From Rhabdophis nuchalis (lineage: Eukaryota; Chordata; Lepidosauria; Squamata; Natricidae), in contig CM077652.1 of NCBI GenBank assembly GCA_039707465.1, positions 37,957,118 to 38,021,117 on the forward strand: DNA of 64,000 nucleotides. The letters are read 5' to 3'. The notes under the pieces are model-generated. The model saw only the letters and a list, made by a program, of their open reading frames with translations, was not told where the DNA came from and searched no databases. Numbering within the stretch: the stretch's first letter is position 1; each line of letters begins with the position of its first letter. Positions 22,076 to 33,700 of the stretch are shown here, in pieces. Both the position numbers and the translations under genes were made by a program.

Positions 22076-24826
22076 GAGACTTCTGGCCAGTTCCATTCTA
22101 GCCACACATAGTTGAGGGAGGTTGTCTGCTAGTAGCACAGAAGGGGACATTGTCTCCACACAAAGCCCTCCTTGATGCACTTGTGGCCACCCTTCCCCTG
22201 CAGCTGGAATCCCAGTGCTTCCACCTCCGAGTGAGCCCAGGAGCTGCTTAGCTGAGGGCAGGCGGTGGTTCTGAGCAGTCCTGGGGTGCCAGATGGTATT
22301 TGAAGAGGCCACGTGTGCCTTGGAAGGTGAGCTGGTTTGGACATTTTGCTCCCCCTCATTCACCACTTCCTTTTTCCGCTGCAGTAAATGTGGCGCAGGC
22401 AGCTCTGGTGTCTAGCAATGACTCACTGACTTCAGGAGCTGTAGTTGGTGAAGCTACGTGAGCTTACTGGAAGACATGGCCGCCTGAGTAGAAGGCAAAC
22501 GGTAATGCTGGGCACTGGGCAGAGGCTGGGAGGAGGGGGTCTTTCTCCTTGGCTTCCATTGTGGGCTTTGATTGGGATACAGTGGTGTCCAGATGGCATC
22601 AGAGTGAATGCCTGGCATGGCTGGTGGGCAGCAACAGCCTCTCTTGGAGACCTCCGGGACTCTGGTTGGCCTTCTTTGGCTTTCTGATGTCCACTGCTGT
22701 ATTCAAGAGGGACAGAAGATGTGAGTGGTCAGGCTGACCCTCTGCCCTGGGAGAGCCAGTGTGCAAATTTGAGTTTCTTTGGGAAGAGATGTCAGCCCAA
22801 AAACACTCCTCAATTTCAAGGCCAAGAAATGCACAGCAAATGCCTCTTAACGGAAGAGGGCCGCGGGGAAAAAGCAGCCTCAGAATTCAACTACCCAGAG
22901 AGAGATAGCATCTCTTTGTTGAAGCGGGTGATCAATCAATTCTCCTGACATTGTCTTAGTAGGCAATGGATTTTGACCAAGTTGTGCCGGGGGTCTGAGG
23001 GCCTTGAAGTGTGAGCCTTGAGCTAGTGAAGCCAGGTTGAGTTGACATCTGGGGAAGTTTGCTGAGCTCTTGCCATATCCAGACAAGTAACAGTGGGGTG
23101 AAAACTCAAGACAGGAGGGCTTGGGAGGGAGGGGAGCGTGGGGGGGGGGGGAGAAGGCAGCGCAGCCGCTCCCAAATCCATCAAGTTCACCAGGGCCTCT
23201 CCAGCCGCTCTGCAGAGTGTCGCTCAGAGCAAAAGGCTGCCATTTAGAGGCTCTGGATGCTCCAGGAATAATTTGGCAGAATAACTTTACTGCCATCCTT
23301 TTGAGCAAACTTAAAGCTGCAAGGTTTTTTCATGCTTATATGGAAGACTGAAAAAAGATTGACTGATTGATTATAATTGACTGCCATTGAGTCAGCCTTG
23401 CCTACTCTCTTGGTTGACCCCACAGGTAGATCATTTCTCCAGGAGGACCTGACCCCAACTTGGTCTTTCAAGCCTCCTAATGGTCCCTCCATGCACGGCC
23501 ACTAACTGAGCCCTCCCACCCTGCTACCAGTCCTCGTTTTCTCCCCTTTCCCAGCCCAGCAGCCTTTCCCAGAGATCTGCGTCTCACGCCGTGTGTCCTA
23601 AATAGGACAATTAAGCTGGTCATTTGTCCCTGGAGTGACAACCCTGGCTTGTTTTGTTTGGCGATCCATTGATTTCTTTCTTGACCATCCACCACATCCT
23701 CACCACATCCTCTTTTCCAAGACCAATTCAAAGGAATCCGTACTCTCCCTCTCCTCTTTCTTTAAAGTCCACTTTTTGCTTCTCTAGAGAGTCTCAGCCG
23801 CCACAATTCTGACCTTTGTTGGTACAGACTAGATATCCCCACCTTTGAATACCTTTTCCAAAGCCTTCGTGTCCGTTCTCCCGAATGCTAATCCACAGAG
23901 AGCGTTTTGGCTGCTTGTTCCTTTGCCGAAGAGAGTCAAGCCTAAGAGGCAGAAGCTCTAAACCAACATCTTCGTTCTGGTTGCAGTACTTGTTGCCGTT
24001 AGTTTGTGCTCTTTGCACTTAATATGTAGTTTCACTTTGCCCTTTGACTTGCATTACTAGAGACCGCAGGTCCTTTGCATTTTCAACTCTCCGAGTGTCC
24101 TCGGCACAGTGCAGGCTATGGACGTTTCTTCCTCTAGTTTTAAGATGCTCTTCCAATTCTCTTTCTCTTGATGTGTCTTGCATGTAGGCTGAACAAAAAT
24201 GGACTCGCCTTAGTGAATTTAGTGAATTTAGTGAATTTAGTGAATTTAGTGAATTTAGTGGATAGCCAAGACCCTCAAACCGCTGGCTCTTTTTTTGTGT
24301 CTGCAATTCATTACTAGTGTTTTAAGACATTTTGCACATACTTCTGTCAAATTCCATTAATTTAGTTTCATCCTACAATAGACTTTTTACAATATTTATT
24401 TGTTTATTTGCTTATTTACTTACGTATCCACTCATTAATTAATTCATTCATTCATTCACTTTTTCACATTTCTGAACCACTCATCTCTTTCAAATACAGA
24501 TTCTGGTGTTTTATTGGTGTGCAATAAAGTGTTAACATATTTAAAAACCTATATAAAAATTAATGTTTTAGAATGAAAGTGTTTTATTTGATATACTTTA
24601 AAAAATTGATACATGAAACCCACTTCTCTAGGGGGAAAGGAAGAGAAAAATATGCTGGATATGTTTGCTGCTTTGAGTTATTTGTAAAAGTAATAAAGGT
24701 GTGATAAAAATAAATGAATGAATATATGAAGTAGAAAAATAAAATTTCCCATCAATCTATAAGTTAACAGTTGTTTTGGAGAGAAAGGGGGGGCTGGGTG
24801 TTGGGCTGGGGAGTGTGTGGATTGGG

Positions 24827-24884
<58 letters not shown>

Positions 24885-25079
24885 CCCAGGTGCCTGGGAT
24901 GCCATCTTGGGGTGTGATCTGGGATGAGTTTTGATAATGCTTGAAGAAGTACGTAGACAGGGTTTTCGGGTATGTTCAGCCTTGAAGGAGATGGTACTGC
25001 ACCTCCTCAAGAAGCTGTCCTTAGACCCAACACTTTTAGATAACTACTATGTAGGAAAGGTTGTTGAAAAGGTAAATCT
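22076..25079. other. Intergenic, mostly unassigned
   Basis: Contains a 9-bp tandem repeat (GTGAATTTA-type unit, about 5.5 copies, 24211-24260), an (ATTC)n run near 24441, a Sauria SINE-like 3' tail at 24640-24720 (TTTGCTGCTTTGAGTTATTTG..AATAAAGGTG), and a (GA)n run at 24830-24880. An old repeat at 23370-23500 shares wording with 26960-27140. No coding exon seen. Confidence 0.45.
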
Positions 25080-26500
25080 GCAGAATTCCTGAGAAACTGG
25101 ATTATCTAGTCCCATTGAAGACTAGAATTCAACGCACAGATTGTACATCCATGCTGGTTCTCCTTGATCGCTCCACTCTTTTGATGCCATCTACCATGCT
25201 ATCCTTCTGGATTGGCTCTGGGAACTGGGAGGTGGTGGCACTAATTTACAACAGTCTCTTCCTCCTTTGAAGCCAATTCCCGTCTGTCCTTAGGTTCCAC
25301 CTTTGAGATGATACCATGGAACTCTGCCTCCTCTTTCCTCTTGTTCCAACATCTACATGAAACCGATGGGTGAGGTCCTTCGCGGCAGATTAGCTTTAGG
25401 CTAAGCTTGATAGGCACTGATCCAGGGCACCAAAATTGAGGAAATGCCTCTTGTTCCAAATAATTCTAAAAATACAAATCTTCTCATTGGCCAGAAATGA
25501 CAGCATCAGTTAATTTTATTTAGGTTTTATCCCAGTGCCTAGAGGCTGTGTGGGGTTTAATGAGGAGGACTCAATCTTACCAAGACCCATTGGCCACAGA
25601 TATTAAGGCCACTTAGATCTGGCACCTCTTATCTTTAACCTTGGATGGGGTTGCACCTCCCAACTGAGTAGCGATGAACAACCTTGGGGGTCTTCCTGCT
25701 CAACGAACAGGTGGCAGCCGTGGCCAGGAAGGCACAGTTGAGCCCTCTCTTTTATCAGGAGGTCCTTCAGAGAGCCACTCATCTCCTGGTTGCCTCACAG
25801 CTTGACTATTGCCATGCACTCGGTGTGGAGCTGTCCTTGAAGGCCACTTGAGAACTTCAGCTGCTGCAGAATGCAGCATCATAAGCATTGATGGGTACTC
25901 AGCATATGGCTCTTTTGCTTTGGGACTTGCACTGTTTGCCAGTTGATTTCCAAGTAGGGTCCCTGGTTAAAGTCCTACATGGCATAAGTCCTGGGCGTTT
26001 GGGGGCCAGCCTGCCTCCATAGAGACTGCTCAGCTAATACACACTGACCCAGCAATGCCCCCTGGGCTCCTTAGATTAAACAGGGTCATCAATCGTGACC
26101 TGGAAGCAGGCTTTCTTGGTCATGGCACCTGCCCTTTGGAATGCGGATCCCCCCTAAGGTCCAGGGGGCTGCCGGTGCCCTGGAGGACTGAAGAGCAGGT
26201 TGTTCTGCCAGGCCTGGGCTAAGGAGGCTGGAGCAACCTCTGGAGGTTGGCGGCCGACGTTCTGCGTGGTCTGCTCAATTCACCTCCATCTGGTTCTTTT
26301 CTTTCTTTTCTGGTCTAATTCTTTGGTTTCCTTTTGATTACAGTTTTTTATTCTGTTGACCATACTCTGACCTGGCCGGAATCTCTGGACTGGGCAGTGC
26401 CAAGTCAGATCAAACAAACAAGCAAGGATTTCCAATTGCAAATTCGGGCATGACGTGAGGGCGATGTGACTGGGGAAAAAAAGAGGTTCCCAGGCATATT
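25080..26500 (+). mobile_element. Old CR1 LINE copy
   Basis: Decayed + strand CR1: TTTTGATGCCATCTACCATGCT (the AFDxI-H region of RT), CTTGACTATTGCCATGCACT, CTGCTGCAGAATGCAGCA, then the 3' coding end near 26.25 kb. Frames are destroyed by many indels. Confidence 0.65.
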
Positions 26501-27849
26501 CAGGGCATGGCTGGGTGCAAATGGGGCAGCCCTCTAACTCGGTGGCCCCTTGTGGGCACCAGGGACTGGTTCTGTGGAAAGAGGCTTTTCCACAAACAAT
26601 GGGAGGGGAGTGGTTTTGCATGCCATCCACATCCTGTGGATGGGGCTTCGCTTGTCTGGCACGCCACAGCCCGATGCTGGTAAATGATGGGAACCCTGCT
26701 CCAACTGCCCTTAGCCCCCTCCTTTGCCCTATTCCGCTTCCTTGTATTTTTCTTCGTACTTTTGTACAAATACAGCTGTGTTTTCGCTCAGGAGTCATTT
26801 GGGTTTCATCAGCTCCAATCCCAGGTCCATTTTTAAGTCCTCCGAGTAAGCCAGAGGCCTCCCAGCTGCCCCTTGACTTCTCTTTCCTAAAGGACGAGAG
26901 AGCAGAAGGACCAAGACTGGATCTTGTAAGTCCTTACTAGATAGTCTGCAGCTGAGTGAGGATGATGTTATCCGGTCAGTCGAATCCGACTCTTGGCGAT
27001 TGTCTCCAGGACCAGATCTCCCCCATCTTCCGATCTTCCACTCTTTCCTTGAGTTGTTCTATGCTTTGGCTGGTGTCAGCCTCGATGGCGTCCAGCCTCC
27101 CTGTTCTTCTATTGCCTTTTCCTGCTAACTCTTCCCAGCATAACTGCTTTCTCCAGTGATCCGGCTGAGTGCTATTTTTGAACCAACTCAGTGTTTATTT
27201 AACTGTGGCGGCAGCCAGCTCACTCTTTAACTAGCTTACTAATCAGAATGTTATGTTCTTTGTCAAGCGGTTTCATAGAATCAAGATATGATATCCTAAG
27301 GAAGTTACCAGATTGAACAGTCAGATAATCTGAGTTTGGCAAGTCTTGTTTCTTGATAAATAGGTGCTCATTTCTGGTAATTGCTGTCTGGTTTTTAAGA
27401 TCCAGCCCTCCATTAACTGCTGCACAATATTACCAAGTCCTAATTCAGACTGAGTGGCCTGAAATTTGTAGGTTTTCCCCATCCCACGTTTGAAAGTGGG
27501 GGCCTTATTTTCTCTTCTCCCGCCACCTGGCTGCTATGCTGCGACTCAAATAGGCATAATGCACAAAGGCTCCTCCATTCAATCAACTAATTCCTCCCTT
27601 GTCCTATGTCACAATTCAAACTGGTTCTGGACATTTAAACTCAATTAAAGTACATAAGAATTATTGGATTCTGCTTATATAAGACTTCAATCCTGGCCCC
27701 TCATCTCTCTCTTCAAAATCTTGCTTATTTGTTCACATCAAAGAACTGTTGGAATCTGACCTCTGTCAAGATTAACATTATTTACAAAGCCAGTAATAAG
27801 CTTTACTCTCCACCTCAATCTATTCTTCCCCAATATCACACTTCATTTG
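26501..27849. other. Intergenic, largely unassigned
   Basis: 26958-27140 resembles a dispersed repeat (AGTCGAATCCGACTCTTGGCG) possibly of BovB/L2 type. The remainder shows nothing recognisable. Confidence 0.35.
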
Positions 27850-28200
27850 AACAGTACAAAATAACTGAAGGGAGCTTGGAGGTCTTCTAGTCCAACCCCC
27901 TGCTCAAGCAGGAGACCCTAGACCAGTGGTTCTCAACCTTTTCTTCACCATGGACCCCCTGTAAATACCTTCTGTGGCCATGGACCACCAGGATATAAGA
28001 TTCAAATTATAACGTTTCTTCAAGTCTTCACCGATTCCCTGTGATAACATTGCGCCCCACCCCCCACCCCAGTGGTCCACAGACCACAGTTGAGAACCAC
28101 AATCCCAGACCATTCCAGGCAAATGGCTTCTTCAAAACCTTCAGTGGAGACAAGCCGTTCCACTGATTGATTGTTCTCACTGTCAATCCTCCCACCTAGC
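27850..28200 (-). mobile_element. CR1 LINE 3' fragment with hAT MITE inside
   Basis: Minus-strand CR1 3' terminus (GGAGCTTGGAGGTCTTCTAG, TCCAACCCCCTGCTCAAGCA) is cut at 27923 and resumes at 28111 (CATTCCAGGCAAATGGC ... TTCCACTGATTGATTG). Confidence 0.8.
27924..28102. mobile_element. hAT-like MITE (CAGTGGTTCTCAACC ends)
   Basis: Inverted ends CAGTGGTTCTCAACC and AGTTGAGAACCAC; imperfect 8-bp duplication ccctagac 27916-27923 and tcccagac 28103-28110. Inserted into CR1. Confidence 0.78.
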
Positions 28201-28295
28201 AACTATACTACCCCCCTAAGCAGTTCTAAAGCCCCACGTGCCACTTGCGTTCACTTGCATTCTGGAAAGGAGCAGACTGCCATATCTTCAGCATT

Positions 28296-29075
28296 TCCAT
28301 GTGACGGCCGTGGCCAGGGGGGCGTTCTATCAGGTACGCTTGATACGCCAGTTGCGCCCCTTACTGGACCGGGTGGCCCTTCGCACAGTCACTCAAGCAC
28401 TCGTGACATCCCGGCTGGACTACTGTAACGCTCTCTACATGGGGCTCCCCTTGAGGTGCACTCGAAGGTTACAGTTAGTCCAGAATGCGGCCGCGTGGGT
28501 GATTATGGGTGCCTCAAGGCAATCCCACATAACACCTCTCCTGCGCGAGCTGCACTGGCTACCTGTGGCCTTTCAGGTGCGCTTCAAGGTGCTGACGACC
28601 ATCTTTAAATCGCTCCATGGCTCGAGGCCTAGCTACATACGAAACCGCCTCCTGCCCCATACATCCCTTTGACCGATCCGCTCCCACAGAGAGGGCCTTC
28701 TCCAGGTACCGTCGGCCGGGCAATGCCGGTTGGCGACGCCCAGGGGAAGGGCCTTCTCTGTGGCGGGACCCGCCCTCTGGAACGACCTGCCCCCCGATCT
28801 ATGCACCACCTCGGACCTCCGCCTCTTCCGCCAGCGTCTCAAGACGTATTTATTCCAACAAGCCAGCCTAGCATAACCCCCGTTTCTGACTTTTATTTGT
28901 ATAAATTTTAATTCTTAGGGTTTTAATCTAATAGTTTAATCTAATATAATCTAATAGTTTTTTAATAATGTATTTTTTGTAATTTGGTATGGTTTTTAAT
29001 ATTGCCTGTGCGCCGCCCTGGGTCCTTCCAAGGAGAAGGGCGGGGTATAAATTTGAAAAATAAAAATAAAAATAA
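28296..29075 (+). mobile_element. CR1 LINE 3' half
   Basis: Encodes the RT C-terminal part in a long frame (VTAVARGAFYQVRL, SRLDYCNALYMGLPL, LQLVQNAAA, LRELHWLPV), then the 3' end GCCGCCCTGGGTCC / GAAGGGCGGGGTATAAA and (AAAAT)n. Same family as 9.3-11.2 kb. Frameshifted after 28.67 kb. Confidence 0.92.
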
Positions 29076-30772
29076 ATTTCCCACTGAAACCCCACTGAAG
29101 CAAGTCACTAAGCAAGCCATTCAGTGAGTTGACCTCTTCCCTTCATGGGAGGGAACAATATCAGTTTTCTCCCGTCTTCTGGGACCTCACCAGCCCTCCA
29201 GGTGTTCTCAGAGATAACCAAAAGTTCATCTTGGCTTCTTTTTTTCATTCTCCCTCTGGCCTGAGGGATTTCCCTTAGCTAACTGCCCTTTCCCCTCTCC
29301 TGGTCCAACCAAGACCTGCCACATCCTCCTTCCACTAGTGGGACAACCTCGGAGAGCCAGAGTTCCATTTGCTTCCTAAGAAATCTAAACTATGAGTTGC
29401 AACTTTTCATCTTTTCACCCTTATAAGCTTTTTACCCGTTTCCATTTCATCTTTCTCTTCCTAACGATCTGACAGCCTCTTTGCATGTCTGGCATACACC
29501 AACATTTCCTTTTATTTTCTCCTTGGTTTGAACATTTCTTAGCTCATTCTGTGCTTCAGCCTTTTGGCCAATCCTGGAGCTTCTGATTGCTGTCTCGGAT
29601 CGTCCTCTTCTTGGACATTTGAATAGACATCCTTTTTCTTTTCAATATGCAGCCAGCCCTGCGTGTCTCACACTCACCTCCCACTTAGAACATAAGGCAG
29701 TTACTGCTCCTTTAATATTTCACGTCCCATTTTTCTTTCTTCTCTTTCAGTATTTTAAACCATTGGATCTGACATTTCTTCATCAGAGTTGATCAAAATC
29801 TGTTGTTCTGAAATCTAACATTCAAGACTGCTCCTTCTTTCTTTGTTATCCTGAGCTTAAGGACTTTTTCCTAAAATTTTAAATACTTTTAATCAACTTG
29901 GCTCTTGGTAAGGAGTTGGGCGGGCATCCTTGTTCCATTTCCCAGCTGCCGACGCATGAAAATGTTGGCAAGAGAGGACAGAAACGGGCTTCTCTCTTGG
30001 CAGAGTTCGATTCCCAGGTGATGTCGCAGCAACTGAAATCGCCCAATGCTGCTGGGTCTCCCCCATTGCCTTGTTCAGCCGCCTGGGACTAAAGGGGAGC
30101 ATCCTACAAGATGCACAGGCCGAGCCACAACAACGTCAGGCCTTTCTCTCTGATGAACAGAAGAGAATACTCTATTTGGTCAAGTGCGTGATTTGCCTCC
30201 AATGCTAAATTCTGTGTACATGCAAAATGACAAAGTAATAATAATCGTAATAACAAGGTAATAATATTCATAACAGTGATACCAATAAGAGAAGAAAGTG
30301 GAACATATAAGGATAATAGTAATACAGACATACTATGTGGGTAAATATTCTTAGACATAAGTCAGTACTGTGGAAATTAGGTGTTGAACAAGACAACAAG
30401 AGAAAAGAAGATGATGGAAAATTCCAAACCTCTTAGGACAGAAGGACCAGATCAACACTGTAAAACCATCGGAAATTCTGCATAGACGACCAATGTGCTG
30501 TACTTGCTCTGTCTGATTTTGAGGCCTTGGGCTTCCTCTAGGCTGATGAAATGGCAGGCTGGCTCAGGGAAGGGTTGCAAGCTTGGTTCTCTGCTTTGAG
30601 TTGGAAAATAGTGCTTTCCCTGAAATGCAAATGTCTCTGCTGTCTCCCGATAGGCCTGCATCTGGGGGCCCATAAGACTTGCCACCACCACTAACTAACC
30701 TCCAGCTCTTCCCCTTGGCCAAGACGCAGAAGAAGCCGGTGGACCAGCCCTGACAGGAGGAGGAAGAGAAGG
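29076..30772. other. IL21R upstream region
   Basis: Intergenic sequence with AT-rich blocks (30.22-30.35 kb) and no recognisable repeat or exon. The IL21R 5' UTR and promoter must lie near the right end; no TATA box was identified. Confidence 0.4.
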
Positions 30773-33700
30773 ATGCGGCTGGGCCAGGTGGCTGTGCTGC
30801 TGCTTCTCCTTCAGCACAGTGAGTGGCCTCTGTCATCTGGCTCTAGACTCTGAGGGCCTCTTCTAGTGATGCCCTTGGGTCATCCAGAGTGACCTGCAGT
30901 TACAAAAGCCTGCCTGGACAACCCCCATTGCCCAAAGAGTCTGGGATACCCAGTTTCATTTATCAGGGCCACATGGTTCTCCCTTCCAGCTGAGCACAAA
31001 TCAAAACCCCAGAGCTGCACTTCAGGCAGAAGGGCTATTCTACCGCTTCAGACTTTTACAGGTAGCACAAGAAAGGACTTGAAAGTAAAGTTGATTGCTT
31101 TAGAAATGAGTCCCCTGTCCAATGACATCACAAGAGTTACTACATCCAATAATATGTGAGAAAAGCCATAGAAAAGAGCATTGCGTTTTGAGTAAAAGTA
31201 AAGGAAACATTTGGAAAGGAAAAACATGAAAATGGATTCGGGTCTGGCAGTTTCTCAGAGCTTCCCAAGGTTGGGCTTGACTCTTCTTTCTTCACTGAGG
31301 CCTGAGAACAGCGGGAGACGAAACTGGGATCTGCAGTGTAGCCAATGCTCTCCTGCCACCCCTGGTTCCTGAAAGAGGCTTTGACTTGAGGGTTAAGGCT
31401 TCTGGCAGACGATTAAACAATACGTTTGAAAAGACAAATTTAAAATACAAGAAAACCCTTGATTGTTAGCCAGTGCAACAGTACCACAAAAGCCATGTTT
31501 CAAGTATTACAAAGTCCATCCTGTGCGGCCCTCAGGACGCTACCTTTTCATTGCTGGAAACGGAGGGTCCAGAGACTTTTCTACAGGTGCCCACTCAGCT
31601 CAGTCACTCCGAACAAATAGGGCTTCCGGAACAGAGCAGGAGACCCAGTGGCTGGCAAGGGGCAGGGGGCGGCTCTGAGAGAGACGGGGGACGGGGGGTC
31701 AGACCTGTGGCACCACAACTGACGTGGCAGCTTCTCGCTTCCTGCACAGCCTCCGCTTGCCAGGAGCTGACCTGCTTCGCGGACTACATCCAGCGGCTGG
31801 AATGCACGTGGGGAGGCGGCCTCAGCCCGGCACACAGGGCCCAGTACAACCTCACCGCACAATGGTAGGTATGAGGCCTTCCACACAAACACACCAGCCC
31901 CCTGGGCACCCCTGTCCACCCAAGGCGCAGGCGCCTCGGCTGCAGCCGCTTCCCAGTCGGGCTCTGTTAGCCTGGACAGTCGTCCTGCATGGCCAAATCC
32001 ATGCCAGGGATCCGGGGGGGGGGGGGGGAGCAGCTCTCCTGTTGCAAGGGATCCTCCTTGAGGGGCAGGTTGTGGGGAGGGTATTGTAGTCAAGAGCTTC
32101 AGCCTTCCACCTGCAGAGCTGAAAGAAGTCCAGAATGCCTCGGGGGGGGGGTTGTTTGTGTGTGAAACGGGCATTTCGCTCCCCTCTCACAAGCCCTCCA
32201 AGGTCCCTGGGGAGCCGCCTCTTTGTTGGACCCTCCCAAGACTTTCAGTTTTCCCAGGAACTGTGGAGACGGTGGGAGCTGCTCCTTCAACCTTACCACC
32301 AGCAACGCCACCCACGGGCGCTATGCCTGCTTCTCCGAGCAGAAGCTCTGCTTTGCCACCAACACCTTTGAGGTCAGCATCGCCACAACTCCTGCGGAGG
32401 AGCCTTTGCAGCTGCCCCGAGGTTGCAACAAGACGTTCCTGTTCCGGAATCACAGTGAGTGCACCCAAAGACCTGTGCTAGAACTCCCAGGCAGGTGCGA
32501 GGGGTTCAGCACCCGGGCGCAGCTGGACAAAGAGGCCCCAAGGGCCGTCTGTGTGGCATCGCCTGGCGCTGCTTTCCTTGGGACAGTTGTTTCCTCCGTG
32601 GAGCCTCAGGGAGCCTCCGGCTGCTCCTTGCCCTGGATCTGCTTTCCCGGAGAAGGCGGGAGGGCTGCAACCCGGGCCTTGCAGTGAACAAACTGAGCAC
32701 GGTGAAGGTGCTCTGAGGTTGAAGGCCACAGGGTTTGTACACAACACAACACAAGGCTGCAAAGAGCAAGGCGAGGCCAGAAAACAGAAAGCCGTTTCAG
32801 CAACTGCCCAAGTCCCGTTGCCCCAGCGGCCTTTCCCTCGGGTTGCTGCAGAACAAAGCAAACCAAGGACTCGGGCGGGTTTTGGAGAGGGAGTTAAAGC
32901 GAGGGTTGCCCCTTCAGCCCTCTGCCGAGGGGTGACCCGGTCTGGCTTCTTCCCTTCCCAGTTAAGCCATATCCGCCAATCCACCTGGCCGCAGCTGCAT
33001 CGTCTGCTGGCTACACCCTTTCTTGGGAGACCAAATACCTGGACCCTGAGTACCACTTGCTGAGTGACAACCTGCAGTATGAGTTGCGCTACAAGGAGAA
33101 AGGCCGCCCCTGGCAGGTGAGGAGGCAGGGCGGGTGGGGGGGCATTCAAGGGATGGGGCTCGGGAGGTCATCCAAAGGTCATCCAAAGGCAGGGAGGAGT
33201 GACAAAGGGACCAGCCAATCGATCCAGAGCAGCCTACAGCTGGAAGGGCAGCGGGTGGGCTCTGGGCTTCAGCGGCCCCAGAGCAGAGCAAGCCATCCCA
33301 TGGCCCCAGCCAGGCAGCAGCTCCGTCCCAGGAGGGTAGGGGGGGGGTCTTCCCTCCCGCTCAGCCTCCTCCTTTCATGAGGAAAACCTGGAGAGTGGAG
33401 ACTAGCGGGGGGGAGGGGGGGCTGCTTTGAAAAAACCTCAAGAAATAACCGCTGAGGCCTAATCAAAGCCTAGAACCTCCCCGTGGGCGATTCTTGGCAT
33501 GACTGGGCATCCTCCCCCCCCCCCCCCCCCATCTACCTGTCCCTCAGAGACTGTTTTCCAGGGACGATTCTGGGCTTTTCTCCGGCTGGTTGGAGAAGGG
33601 GAGGAATGGCTGCTCTGCAGGCGACCCAGCGGTCGGCTTAATCCCACAACTCTTGGGGGGGTCTCTCTGGGGACTCAGATAAGCCCCCCCCAAGAGTTCT

